A stretch of DNA of 15,115 bases from an uncultured Ruminococcus sp. (GTDB lineage Bacteria; Bacillota; Clostridia; Oscillospirales; Ruminococcaceae), in NCBI GenBank assembly GCA_947176685.1, contig CAMWRL010000021.1:1-15115 (forward strand), written 5' to 3'. Shown piece by piece: positions 1 to 6,515 of the stretch. A program made the translations under genes and the position numbers. Each line of letters starts with the position of its first letter. Position 1 is the first letter of the stretch. A model generated the notes under the pieces. It saw nothing but the letters and a program-made list of their open reading frames with translations, was not told where the DNA came from and did not search any database.

Positions 1-82
1 GGTTATTTTATATTTGCTTGTTCCAACTCTTTTTTTCATAAAATTTTCCTTTTATTTTTTTTGAACTTTTTGTTAATTTTTT

Positions 83-123
83 GCCTTATTCAATGGGTTT
101 CCGTTGAATGAGGCACTTTTTTT
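83..123 (+). terminator. Rho-independent terminator of an upstream + strand gene
   Basis: A 14-bp inverted repeat (83-96 with 101-114, two G-U wobbles) closes a GTTT loop. A run of seven T follows at 117-123, so the polarity is + strand. It should end transcription of a gene left of the window and separates it from the tail-like module. Confidence 0.85.
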
Positions 124-192
124 GCCCCCTTATAGAAAAGGATTACTGCGGAAGTCTTTTTTCTATAATATTTTTTAAGGAGTGTGCATAAT

Positions 193-915
193 TTGGAAGT
201 TTTTGCAAAAGGGAAGAATATCCCGACTTATTCTTTCGGAAACCTTTTTATTCAGGGCGAAAAACTCGCAGACACTGTTACTGTTTCTGTAGAACGTTAC
301 TACAATGATACTGACATAAGCGGATATACATTTGTTATTGTCGGTCTTACGGAAGAAGACTGGGAAGTCAGTCAGCTTCTTGCTTACAAAGAGACAGACG
401 ACAAGTATATACGGCTGAAATGGAATGTTTCCAGCGACTTTACAATCAACGCCGGAAAACTCCGTCTTGAATTAAGGGCGGTTGAAGAAACGGACGGCGA
501 AGCAACTACTATAATCAAGTATGATATGCCTCCGGTTTATGTCAAGCCGACCATCAGCGGAAAAAATGAACCTCCGCCGGAGACCGGACAACAGTTTATA
601 AACAGTATAACGGTTATTACTGCTGAATGTCTGGAAATGCTCCAGAACCATACAAACAATGTCAAGGTTGATTTGCAGGACAATATGAACAGTTTCAGGG
701 CGGAGATTCAGGACAGTCTCAATGATTTCAATATGTGGGTACAGAATAAACTCAATTCTTTCAAACTCGATGAGACAAAAAAACGTCTTGACAATATGGA
801 AGCCGATACAGCGGTTTATCTGGCTCGTCCGGAAGTAATTCCCGTGACACGTTCCCAATACAATGCGATTACGCATAAACAAAACGCACTTTATGTCATA
901 ACGGGGGAGGAATGA
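193..915 (+). CDS. Phage-tail/baseplate-like protein (beta domain plus coiled coil)
   Basis: This looks like a structural protein of a phage tail or tail-like particle. The first ~110 residues form a beta-rich domain ending in an LRLELRA segment and a KYDMPPVYVKP linker, a layout I associate with BppU-type upper-baseplate N-terminal domains of Firmicute phages. Residues ~140-205 are an amphipathic coiled coil with few hydrophobic interruptions, as in trimeric tail fibres. The C-terminus carries a short Q-Y-N-A-I...ALYVI element, common at the end of such proteins. I chose TTG at 193 because AAGGAG at 177-182 lies 10 nt upstream; the in-frame GTG at 184 is only 1 nt from it. The product has 240 aa. 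The next gene starts 7 nt after the stop. The tail assignment rests on remembered family layout, so the exact role is uncertain; a cell-surface adhesin is an alternative. Confidence 0.65.
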   Translation: MEVFAKGKNIPTYSFGNLFIQGEKLADTVTVSVERYYNDTDISGYTFVIVGLTEEDWEVSQLLAYKETDDKYIRLKWNVSSDFTINAGKLRLELRAVEETDGEATTIIKYDMPPVYVKPTISGKNEPPPETGQQFINSITVITAECLEMLQNHTNNVKVDLQDNMNSFRAEIQDSLNDFNMWVQNKLNSFKLDETKKRLDNMEADTAVYLARPEVIPVTRSQYNAITHKQNALYVITGEE

Positions 916-922
916 TTTTTTT

Positions 923-1885
923 ATGAACGGAACAGGAACTCAGGAAAATCCATATGTAATTATGAACGCCGATGACCTTTATTCTATGGGAACAGCCGGC
1001 AGTAATCAGACATATTTTTCGCTTGGTGCGGACATTGATTTCAATGATACCCAGTATGCGGAAGATTTCGTTCCGATACTGCTTAACTGTAGGAAATTTA
1101 CAGGCAACGGACACGTTATCCGGAATATAAATTACGCTGTTACAGACAAAAACGCCTGTATATTTACCTTGTTCAGCGAAGAAGAAGAAAATACTCCGGT
1201 TGACGTTGAGGGAATCAAAGTCGAAAATGTGAGACTTGCCGGAAAGGAAGTATTTATTTTCGGCAACAACGGCGGAAAGTTCAGTCTTTCCCTTGAACGC
1301 TGCGTATTCGTAGTCAATGATATGGCTCCCATTGTGTCAAGTCAGGCTACGGCAGATTACAGACATTGTATTTTACACGATAATGATATTACAGCTTCCG
1401 TGGACTACTGTACATTTTCTTTAAATGTATATTTCCAGAAAATAACTGCCGTATTTTCCGGAGATACTATTTCACATACTCAGCTCAGGCTTGAAATGCA
1501 TACAAATGTATATTCGGGCAGCAGTGACCAGTATAATTCACTGTTTTCCGGTTCAAGCGTCTCTGATTCATATGGTTTTATCAATGTCAGTGTATACAAA
1601 ACCGGCAGTTCCGGAAATGTCACCTTGTCGTCATCTGACAGCATATTCAACAGGTCTTATTTTATTATTGAAATTGCAAATCAAGTTTCCACGGTCTACT
1701 GGTACGGGACTGTCGGAAGTACCTGTTTTTATAATCAGGAACTTCTCAAAAAGAATAACAGGTATTCATCATTGATGTGTTCTGACGGCAGTTCGCAGTT
1801 TATACATGGACTTACCACAAGCCAATGTAAAGATGCAGCTTATCTGCGTTCGATAGGCTTCAACTGTATGGAGGAAGAAACATGA
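923..1885 (+). CDS. Beta-helix-like tail or surface protein with GLUG-type N-terminus
   Basis: A 320-aa protein without signal peptide or membrane segment. The N-terminus (G-T-G-T-Q-E-N-P-Y, then N-A-D-D-L, L-G-A-D-I-D-F, F-T-G-N-G-H-V-I-R-N-I) matches the opening of GLUG-type right-handed beta-helix proteins found in adhesins and phage receptor-binding proteins. The centre is rich in Ser, Thr, Tyr and Val with short beta strands. The C-terminus (T-T-S-Q-C-K-D-A-A-Y-L-R-S-I-G-F) is the segment that in such proteins normally leads into a W-x-I-D...N-N-G-Y-P ending, but here the ORF stops and that ending opens the next gene. The SD GGGGGAGG at 903-910 lies 12 nt before the ATG. It is probably a receptor-binding or tail-tip subunit working with its two neighbours; no enzyme motif was seen. 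Confidence 0.65.
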   Translation: MNGTGTQENPYVIMNADDLYSMGTAGSNQTYFSLGADIDFNDTQYAEDFVPILLNCRKFTGNGHVIRNINYAVTDKNACIFTLFSEEEENTPVDVEGIKVENVRLAGKEVFIFGNNGGKFSLSLERCVFVVNDMAPIVSSQATADYRHCILHDNDITASVDYCTFSLNVYFQKITAVFSGDTISHTQLRLEMHTNVYSGSSDQYNSLFSGSSVSDSYGFINVSVYKTGSSGNVTLSSSDSIFNRSYFIIEIANQVSTVYWYGTVGSTCFYNQELLKKNNRYSSLMCSDGSSQFIHGLTTSQCKDAAYLRSIGFNCMEEET

Positions 1886-2280
1886 GTTTTGTGATTGATT
1901 CAACTGTAAACAACGGTTATCCGCATATACCGGATATGCCGGAACTGCCGTCTGTACAGTTGAAGAAGCCGCATTACAAAGACTATTATGTTGTTGACGA
2001 GGACAGGAACAACGGCTATCCGACATTCGGAAATCTTGACAGTGTTCCGGAAACCGCTATGCAGAAAATATATCCGCATGGTCTGATGATGTGCATGGGA
2101 AATGATGTAAATGATGGTTATCCGTTCATTCCTGAAATAAGCGGCATTATTGTAAGAGAGGGTTATTCCCTGTACTTCGGCAGCAGACTCATAAGCGAAA
2201 TGTATTACGGAAAAAAACAGATTTTTTCAGCTTACTGCAATGACAATGAAGTTTTCGGCATAAAGTACGTGCATATCTGA
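1882..2280 (+). CDS. Small protein with three N(N/D)GYP repeats, tail-like module
   Basis: A 132-aa protein whose ATG overlaps the preceding stop (ATGA at 1882-1885). GGAGG at 1870-1874 gives it its own ribosome binding site with a 7-nt spacer, so translation is coupled. Three copies of an N-[ND]-G-Y-P unit occur near residues 10, 43 and 78, each roughly followed by an I-P or F-G element. The last 40 residues contain L-I-S-E-M-Y-Y-G-K-K-Q-I-F-S-A-Y, resembling short beta repeats (I-x-x-x-Y-x-G-x-x-x-I) often seen at the ends of Firmicute phage tail-tip proteins. I do not recognise a named family for the whole protein. By position it is the third component of the same structural module, and it ends just before a strong terminator. 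Confidence 0.6.
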   Translation: MSFVIDSTVNNGYPHIPDMPELPSVQLKKPHYKDYYVVDEDRNNGYPTFGNLDSVPETAMQKIYPHGLMMCMGNDVNDGYPFIPEISGIIVREGYSLYFGSRLISEMYYGKKQIFSAYCNDNEVFGIKYVHI

Positions 2281-2286
2281 TAAAGA

Positions 2287-2332
2287 AAAAAACGGTACTT
2301 GTTTATTAAAAAATAAGTACCGTTTTATTTTT
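2287..2332. terminator. Bidirectional terminator between convergent genes
   Basis: A perfect 12-bp inverted repeat AAAACGGTACTT (2289-2300 with 2315-2326) has T-rich sequence following it on the + strand (2323-2332) and A-rich sequence preceding it, which is T-rich on the - strand. It lies between the stops of the + strand module (2280) and the - strand coiled-coil gene (2331), so it can serve both. Confidence 0.88.
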
Positions 2333-2816
2333 ACTTATTGTCAGGGTTGTTGAATGTGGTTGAAGCTTTGAGGGTGCTGCTTATTCTGGATTTTACAACT
2401 TTTATATTCTGTAAATTCTTTGTGTAATGGGATTCGGTTTCGTTGAGCATTTTGGCAATTGCAAGGGCTGCACTCTGCTGAATGTTCTTTGAGGCGGTCT
2501 GGGCTTTGGTAATCATATCAACCGCTTTTTTACGTGCTTCAATAACTATTGTTTCATGTGCCACAAGCTGTTCCGCTCTGTCTTCGGCACGGCGTACAAT
2601 GTCTTCGGCACTTGCTTTTGCGTTGCTGAGAATACGCTGACTTTCTCTTTCGATTTCTTTGGCTTCTTTAAGCTCCTGATTCATATTCAGTCGTACATCG
2701 TTGACAAGTTCCCTGAGGCGTTCGCCGTCAATAACTTTCTTATGCTGGACAAACGGTACAGATGCAGAATTGTCAAGCAGTTCGTCTATTTCATCAAGGA
2801 TTTCTTCAATACTCAT
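2331..2816 (-). CDS. Coiled-coil protein downstream of coaD
   Basis: A 161-aa soluble protein, almost entirely helical and rich in Glu, Lys, Ala and Gln from about residue 35 to 145. It resembles the long stalk helices of V-type ATPase subunit H/F-ATPase b or DivIVA-like proteins, to which such genes are often assigned by similarity. No transmembrane segment, signal peptide or catalytic motif is present. In clostridia a coiled-coil gene commonly follows rsmD-coaD; here it begins 6 nt after the coaD stop, with GAAAGG about 9 nt before the ATG. A role in division or envelope organisation is only a guess. It is the last gene of the operon and reads into the bidirectional terminator. Confidence 0.75.
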   Translation of the reverse strand: MSIEEILDEIDELLDNSASVPFVQHKKVIDGERLRELVNDVRLNMNQELKEAKEIERESQRILSNAKASAEDIVRRAEDRAEQLVAHETIVIEARKKAVDMITKAQTASKNIQQSAALAIAKMLNETESHYTKNLQNIKVVKSRISSTLKASTTFNNPDNK

Positions 2817-2822
2817 AATATC

Positions 2823-3314
2823 TTACCTTTCTTTAATAAGTCTCTGCTGTATATTTTCAAGAATGACTTCCGGTACAAAATGGCTTATATCGCCGCCGAA
2901 ATAAGCAATCTGCTTTACAACGCTTGAACTGAGATACATATTTTCAGCGGCAGTTGTAAGAAATACCGTTTCAGCACCTGAATAAAGCTTTTTGTTTGCA
3001 AGTGCCATCTGAAATTCATATTCAAAGTCACTTACGGCACGCAGACCCTTTACAATTGCAATAGCCCCTACATTGCGTACATAATCGGCAAGAAGACCGT
3101 CCAGAATATCAATGACGACATTATCAAGGTCGTGGGTGACAGCTTCAATCATCAGCATTCTTTCGGTAGCCGTAAAGCTTGGTTCAGACTTTCCGGCGTT
3201 GCGTGAAATCAGTACAATAACTTTATCGAAAAGCCTTGAAGCTCTTGTGATTATATCAAGATGTCCGAGAGTTATGGGGTCAAAACTTCCGGGACAGACT
3301 GCGATTCTCCTCAT
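2823..3314 (-). CDS. coaD: Phosphopantetheine adenylyltransferase (CoaD)
   Basis: CoaD transfers AMP from ATP to 4'-phosphopantetheine to make dephospho-CoA, the penultimate step of coenzyme A synthesis in the cytoplasm. The protein has 163 aa, the normal family length. It shows the nucleotidyltransferase signature GSFDPITLGH at residues 9-18 (T-x-G-H), KGLR at 89-92, and the YLSSSVVK ATP-binding segment at 127-134. I chose the ATG at 3314 because the family begins M-x-x-I-A-V-x-P-G-S-F-D and GGAGG sits 10 nt upstream; a longer frame reaching 3344 would add 10 untypical residues. Its ATG overlaps the rsmD stop by four bases (ATGA), so the two are translationally coupled, as in the common Firmicute pair ylbH-ylbI. 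Confidence 0.97.
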   Translation of the reverse strand: MRRIAVCPGSFDPITLGHLDIITRASRLFDKVIVLISRNAGKSEPSFTATERMLMIEAVTHDLDNVVIDILDGLLADYVRNVGAIAIVKGLRAVSDFEYEFQMALANKKLYSGAETVFLTTAAENMYLSSSVVKQIAYFGGDISHFVPEVILENIQQRLIKER

Positions 3315-3868
3315 TCTCCGGACACCTCCGGAGATGATTTGCAAAGTATGGAAACATTGATTTTTCCATAGCGGTAAGTCTTTCGGAGTGTAAATTCTTC
3401 CGGTACAGACGGTTCGTCCGCTTCGGACTCGTATTCGCAGATTATCAGACCACCGGCTTTTACTTTTTCTGCCGCAAAAGGCAGGATATTATTTATATGG
3501 TTATGGCGGTAAGGCGGGTCAAGAATGATTATATCAAAAGTATTTCGTGTAAGTTTTATATAGTCGTAACTATCACGGCTGATTACTTCGGACTGTCTTT
3601 CAAAGCCGACTGAACGGATATTATCGTTTATACAGCGGACAGCCCTGTGTGAGTTGTCCACGAAAACAGCCCTTGACGCACCACGGCTTATAGCTTCGAT
3701 GCCCATCTGACCGCTTCCGGCGAAAAGGTCGAGTACATAAGTGCCTTCGATTTCAAACTGTATCGCTGAAAAAACAGCTTCCTTTACTTTGTCTGTAGTA
3801 GGTCTTACGTCAAGACCTTCTGGAGCGTTGATACGTCTGCCCCTTGCAATACCTGTAATAACTCTCAT
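3311..3868 (-). CDS. rsmD: 16S rRNA (guanine(966)-N(2))-methyltransferase RsmD
   Basis: RsmD methylates N2 of G966 in 16S rRNA using S-adenosylmethionine during small-subunit assembly. The SAM-binding motif D-L-F-A-G-S-G-Q-M-G-I-E-A lies at residues 47-59 and the catalytic N6/N2-methylase motif DPPY at 117-120. The N-terminal RVITGIARGRR and RPTTDKVKEAVF segments are typical of the family. Length from the chosen start is 185 aa. I chose the ATG at 3868 because GGAG lies 7 nt upstream and the family starts M-R-V-I; a GTG at 3889 in the same frame would add 7 residues and lacks a good SD. It is the first gene of the operon with coaD. Its leader can bury the SD in a hairpin (see the leader feature). 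Confidence 0.95.
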   Translation of the reverse strand: MRVITGIARGRRINAPEGLDVRPTTDKVKEAVFSAIQFEIEGTYVLDLFAGSGQMGIEAISRGASRAVFVDNSHRAVRCINDNIRSVGFERQSEVISRDSYDYIKLTRNTFDIIILDPPYRHNHINNILPFAAEKVKAGGLIICEYESEADEPSVPEEFTLRKTYRYGKINVSILCKSSPEVSGE

Positions 3869-3874
3869 TTCGAT

Positions 3875-3930
3875 GCTCCGTATCCGCACATAATCAAGGT
3901 GCGGTTTTCCGCATTTACGGCATACGGAAC
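3875..3930 (-). promoter_or_regulatory. rsmD 5' leader with SD-sequestering stem
   Basis: On the - strand transcript, GTTCCGTAT (3930-3922) can pair with ATACGGAGC (3883-3875) in a 9-bp stem with one G-U. The second arm contains the GGAG of rsmD (3879-3876), so the ribosome binding site would be closed. Inside, two mutually exclusive hairpins share one strand: TGCGG-AAAA-CCGCA, and CCGCAC with GTGCGG around a 9-nt loop. This suggests translational control or a start-site fold. It matches no riboswitch class I recognise, and no folding energy was calculated. Confidence 0.45.
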
Positions 3931-3950
3931 GCCGGATTTATATAAGACTT

Positions 3951-3979
3951 ATTATACCTTATTTTGCGTTATTTGTCTA
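3951..3979 (-). promoter_or_regulatory. Sigma-A promoter of rsmD-coaD operon
   Basis: Read on the - strand, TAGACA (3979-3974) and a perfect TATAAT (3956-3951) are separated by exactly 17 bp, with A/T-rich sequence upstream. The predicted start is near 3944, giving a leader of about 75 nt to the rsmD ATG. Confidence 0.75.
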
Positions 3980-4007
3980 TATTTTTTTAAAAAGATAGGT
4001 AAAACTC

Positions 4008-4033
4008 CACAAAAAAATTTTTTTCTCTTTGTG
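4008..4033 (-). terminator. Possible weak terminator after the anchored nuclease-like gene
   Basis: CACAAA (4033-4028 on the - strand) can pair with TTTGTG (4013-4008), with A-rich and T-rich tracts between them that may extend the stem. The U-run after the hairpin is short and interrupted (GAGTTTTACC). It sits where transcription from the long operon should end, before the rsmD promoter, so termination here is plausible but weakly supported. Confidence 0.35.
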
Positions 4034-4044
4034 AAATATGACGT

Positions 4045-4536
4045 TTATTGCCTGTTGAAGTAATTTATTCCGCCGGACGGTTTAAAATACGTTCTTATAT
4101 AGCCGTCAGTGGAAAGTATCACAAATTCGTTAGACTGCTCAATATAGTACACGCCGTCACCGTCTTCGGCTTCTGTCTTGAAAAGTGCGTCCGGATTGTT
4201 TATAACATCGCTTGCACCTTTTTCGTATTCGTAAGCTGTCGAGTAGTCAAACTCACTGCCGTGTTTTTCAAAGTGCTGATTTAATAATTTTTCGTTCCGG
4301 AAATGATATTCAACATAGCTGTTTCCGTCCGTGAAAATCTCTGCTGCTTCTTCTTCTGTAAGGACTTCTGTAATAATTTCTGTTTCGGGTTCTGTTTCCG
4401 CTGAGTAAGTTTCAACAACTGCACTTTCATTTGTTGAAAAGTCGTCAGGTTCGTCGTTCAGATTGAAAACTATAATTCCTGTTCCGGCTAAAAAGGCGAT
4501 TATACCGGAAATAATCCCTGTAATTTTCTTATTCAT
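4045..4536 (-). CDS. Membrane-anchored protein with possible BECR-fold nuclease domain
   Basis: A 163-aa protein with three parts. Residues 5-25 form one hydrophobic helix after an N-terminal M-N-K-K, consistent with an uncleaved signal-anchor; there is no lipobox Cys. Residues 28-68 are an acidic, Thr/Ser/Glu-rich linker. Residues ~78-163 form a compact domain with H-F-E-K-H-G (88-93), a Y-E-K-G-A-S-D helix, N-N-P-D-A-L, and an end reading S-T-D-G-Y-I-R-T-Y-F-K-P. That pattern, with conserved His and a terminal R-T-Y, recalls the Barnase-EndoU-ColicinE5/D-RelE (BECR) nuclease-like domains of phage and clostridial proteins. I infer an extracytoplasmic domain; nuclease activity is unproven. 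Its ATG overlaps the ybaK stop (ATGA, 4533-4536), so it is coupled to that gene. No immunity-like gene is adjacent. Confidence 0.6.
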   Translation of the reverse strand: MNKKITGIISGIIAFLAGTGIIVFNLNDEPDDFSTNESAVVETYSAETEPETEIITEVLTEEEAAEIFTDGNSYVEYHFRNEKLLNQHFEKHGSEFDYSTAYEYEKGASDVINNPDALFKTEAEDGDGVYYIEQSNEFVILSTDGYIRTYFKPSGGINYFNRQ

Positions 4537-5009
4537 AGTACAATGTCCTCAAATTCTGCGTTTATAGAGCCGGCGAGGTCTTTCGGAGACAAGCGTATCT
4601 GCGTACCGATTCTTCCGCCGCTTATGTAGAATAACGGCAGGTCTGCGGCAGTATTGTGAATTACTGTTGTAAACTGTTTCTTCATACCTATGGGAGTACA
4701 GCCGCCACGTACATAACCAGTGATTTTATTTATGTCCTTTACATGAATGAGTTCAACGGATTTTTCCCCGACGCTTCGGGCGGCTTTTTTCAAATCAAGC
4801 TCCATTGCGACGGGGAGCAGGAAACAATAATAATTTCCGGACTTGCCGTGAGCAACGAGCGTTTTAAAAGTCTCGTCAACGGGCTGTCCCAGAGCGTTGG
4901 CACAGGTTATGCCGTCTATAAATTCGTCACACTGGTAAGTCTGCATTGTATATTCAATCTTATTTTTCTCCAGAAAACGCATAGCATTTGTCTTGATTTC
5001 CTTACCCAT
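4533..5009 (-). CDS. ybaK: Cys-tRNA(Pro)/aminoacyl-tRNA deacylase, YbaK/EbsC family
   Basis: The protein belongs to the YbaK/prolyl-tRNA editing domain family, which hydrolyses Cys mischarged on tRNA(Pro) in trans to prolyl-tRNA synthetase. It has 158 aa, a usual length. Visible family features are T-F-K-T-L-V with the conserved Lys at residue 49, the G-Y-V-R-G-G-C-T-P-I-G-M-K-K stretch at 98-111, and S-G-G-R-I-G-T-Q-I-R-L-S-P at 130-142. The ATG follows the queH stop by 6 nt, with AGGTGA about 7 nt upstream. It is embedded in a tightly packed operon with other RNA-linked genes (queH, ricT). The substrate is inferred from family members. Confidence 0.93.
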   Translation of the reverse strand: MGKEIKTNAMRFLEKNKIEYTMQTYQCDEFIDGITCANALGQPVDETFKTLVAHGKSGNYYCFLLPVAMELDLKKAARSVGEKSVELIHVKDINKITGYVRGGCTPIGMKKQFTTVIHNTAADLPLFYISGGRIGTQIRLSPKDLAGSINAEFEDIVL

Positions 5010-5015
5010 AAAAAA

Positions 5016-5630
5016 TCACCTCTCTGAATTAAGCTTGCTGTATATACAGCCGCAGTAATTTTGTCTGTATAAGTTGTACTGCCTTGAAAGCTCTATGGAA
5101 TGCTTATAACCATCATGTTTCTTGAAATCCGAATAAAGGTATTCCACGCCGTACTTACGGGAGATTTCCGCACCGCACTGATTTATGAAAGCGCAGTCCT
5201 TGTGGGGACTTATTGTCAGTGTTGTGGTGAAGAAGTCGCTGTCAAGCTGACGGGCTTTCTGTGCTGACATTTCCAGACGGTATGAAATGCATTTCTGACA
5301 GCGTTCGCCACGCTCCGGAAGGCTTTCCAGACCCTTTGCCAGAGTATAGAAAACTTCCGGATTATATTTTTCCTCAATGACTTCCATATCAAGATTCATT
5401 TCACGGACAAGTTTTTTCAGTTCGTCCAGACGGTATTTGAACTCGCTTTCCGAAGAGATGTTGGGATTGCAGAAATACAGCGTTATGTTGAAGTATTTTT
5501 CCAGTAACCACAGCGTGTGGCTGCTGCACGGAGCGCAGCAGGCGTGCAACAATAGTGACGGTTTTCTGCCGGATTTTTCAAGTTCTGCCAACTTGTCGTC
5601 AAGGATTTTTCCGTAATTTACTTTCTGCAT
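5016..5630 (-). CDS. queH: Epoxyqueuosine reductase QueH
   Basis: QueH reduces epoxyqueuosine in tRNA to queuosine, the last step of queuosine synthesis, and is a non-orthologous replacement of the cobalamin-dependent QueG. The 204-aa protein has the family cysteines: H-A-C-C-A-P-C at residues 29-35, C-Q-K-C at 111-114 and Y-C-G-C at 192-195, which bind a [4Fe-4S] cluster and a further metal centre. P-H-K-D at 142-145 is also typical. The start overlaps the ricT stop by one base (TAATG), with GAGGG about 6 nt before the ATG. No other queuosine genes are in the window, so the cell probably makes or salvages the precursor from genes elsewhere. Confidence 0.93.
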   Translation of the reverse strand: MQKVNYGKILDDKLAELEKSGRKPSLLLHACCAPCSSHTLWLLEKYFNITLYFCNPNISSESEFKYRLDELKKLVREMNLDMEVIEEKYNPEVFYTLAKGLESLPERGERCQKCISYRLEMSAQKARQLDSDFFTTTLTISPHKDCAFINQCGAEISRKYGVEYLYSDFKKHDGYKHSIELSRQYNLYRQNYCGCIYSKLNSER

Positions 5631-6496
5631 TATTTTCCCTCAAGATTTTTAAGTGCTTTAAGTTCGTCCTTGTTTACTTTTATTTCAGCGTCTTTCAGAA
5701 GTTTTACCTCGCTTCTGTCCAGTACGACCGGAACTTCGGATTTTTCGGTTTTTATGCGGAGTTTTCCTGTAATCAGGTTAGCGTCCTCAACACGACCTTT
5801 TACGCCGTCAGGGGTTACGACAAGCGCACCGACTTTCGGCGTGATTTTCAGAAGTGCTTCATATGCATTCTGCTCGTTTTTCAGACAGCACATAAGCCGT
5901 CCGCAAGTTCCCGAAATCTTCGTGGGATTGAGTGACAGTCCCTGTTCCTTAGCCATTTTTATTGACACAGGCTGAAAGTCTCCCATATAGCTTTTACAGC
6001 AGAATTCACGCCCGCATATTCCCAGACCGCCTAAAATTTTGGATTCGTCACGCACGCCAATCTGCCGGAGTTCTATACGGGTACGGAATACCGCCGCCAA
6101 ATCCTTTACGAGTTCACGGAAGTCCACACGGTTTTCGGCAGTAAAATAGAAAAGCAGTTTGCTGTTGTCAAAAGTACACTCAACATCTACAAGATGCATT
6201 TTCAGTTTGCGGAAAGCTATTTTTTCCTCGCATATACGGAATGCATCTTTTTCTTTCTGCTTGTTGCGTGCAAGGATTTTTTTGTCGTGGTCATTTGCAA
6301 GCCTTATAACCGGCTTTAGCGGTACAGTGATTTCGTCGTCGTTGACCTGTCTGTTGGCAAGGGCTACTTCACCGCATTCCGTACCGTTGGCAGTTTCTAC
6401 AACCGCCATATCACCAACATTTGCCTGTATTCCCTCAGGGGAAAAATAATATACTTTTCCGACTTTCTTGAATCGGATTCCTACTATTTCTTTCAT
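5630..6496 (-). CDS. ricT: RicT (YaaT) PSP1-domain regulatory protein
   Basis: RicT (YaaT) is a PSP1-domain protein. In Bacillus subtilis it forms the RicAFT (Y) complex, binds Fe-S clusters and directs RNase Y-dependent mRNA maturation, affecting sporulation, competence and biofilm. Six cysteines are visible at residues 161, 166, 167, 198, 203 and 204 (G-I-C-G-R-E-F-C-C and T-C-G-R-L-M-C-C), fitting cluster binding. The C-terminal ~60 residues form a basic tail. I chose the ATG at 6496 (288 aa) because GGAG lies 6 nt upstream and homologues begin M-x-x-I-V-G-I-R-F; the same frame extends to 6544 inside holB without need. The holB-ricT order is standard in Firmicutes. Whether RicA and RicF partners exist is not visible here. 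Confidence 0.95.
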   Translation of the reverse strand: MKEIVGIRFKKVGKVYYFSPEGIQANVGDMAVVETANGTECGEVALANRQVNDDEITVPLKPVIRLANDHDKKILARNKQKEKDAFRICEEKIAFRKLKMHLVDVECTFDNSKLLFYFTAENRVDFRELVKDLAAVFRTRIELRQIGVRDESKILGGLGICGREFCCKSYMGDFQPVSIKMAKEQGLSLNPTKISGTCGRLMCCLKNEQNAYEALLKITPKVGALVVTPDGVKGRVEDANLITGKLRIKTEKSEVPVVLDRSEVKLLKDAEIKVNKDELKALKNLEGK

Positions 6497-6515
6497 ATTA
6501 ATCTCCAGTCTTTTT

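Noticed and set aside
164..169. TATAAT before the first tail-like gene
   Set aside because: The predicted start would fall on the ribosome binding site (177-182) and no -35 at proper distance exists, so a promoter here is doubtful.
1456..3403. Frequent TTCCGG/CCGGAA hexamers (for example 1456, 1546, 1609, 2045, 2868, 3287)
   Set aside because: Most lie in codons for Ser-Gly or Pro-Glu, so codon preference explains them better than an uptake or methylation signal; a genome-wide count would settle it.
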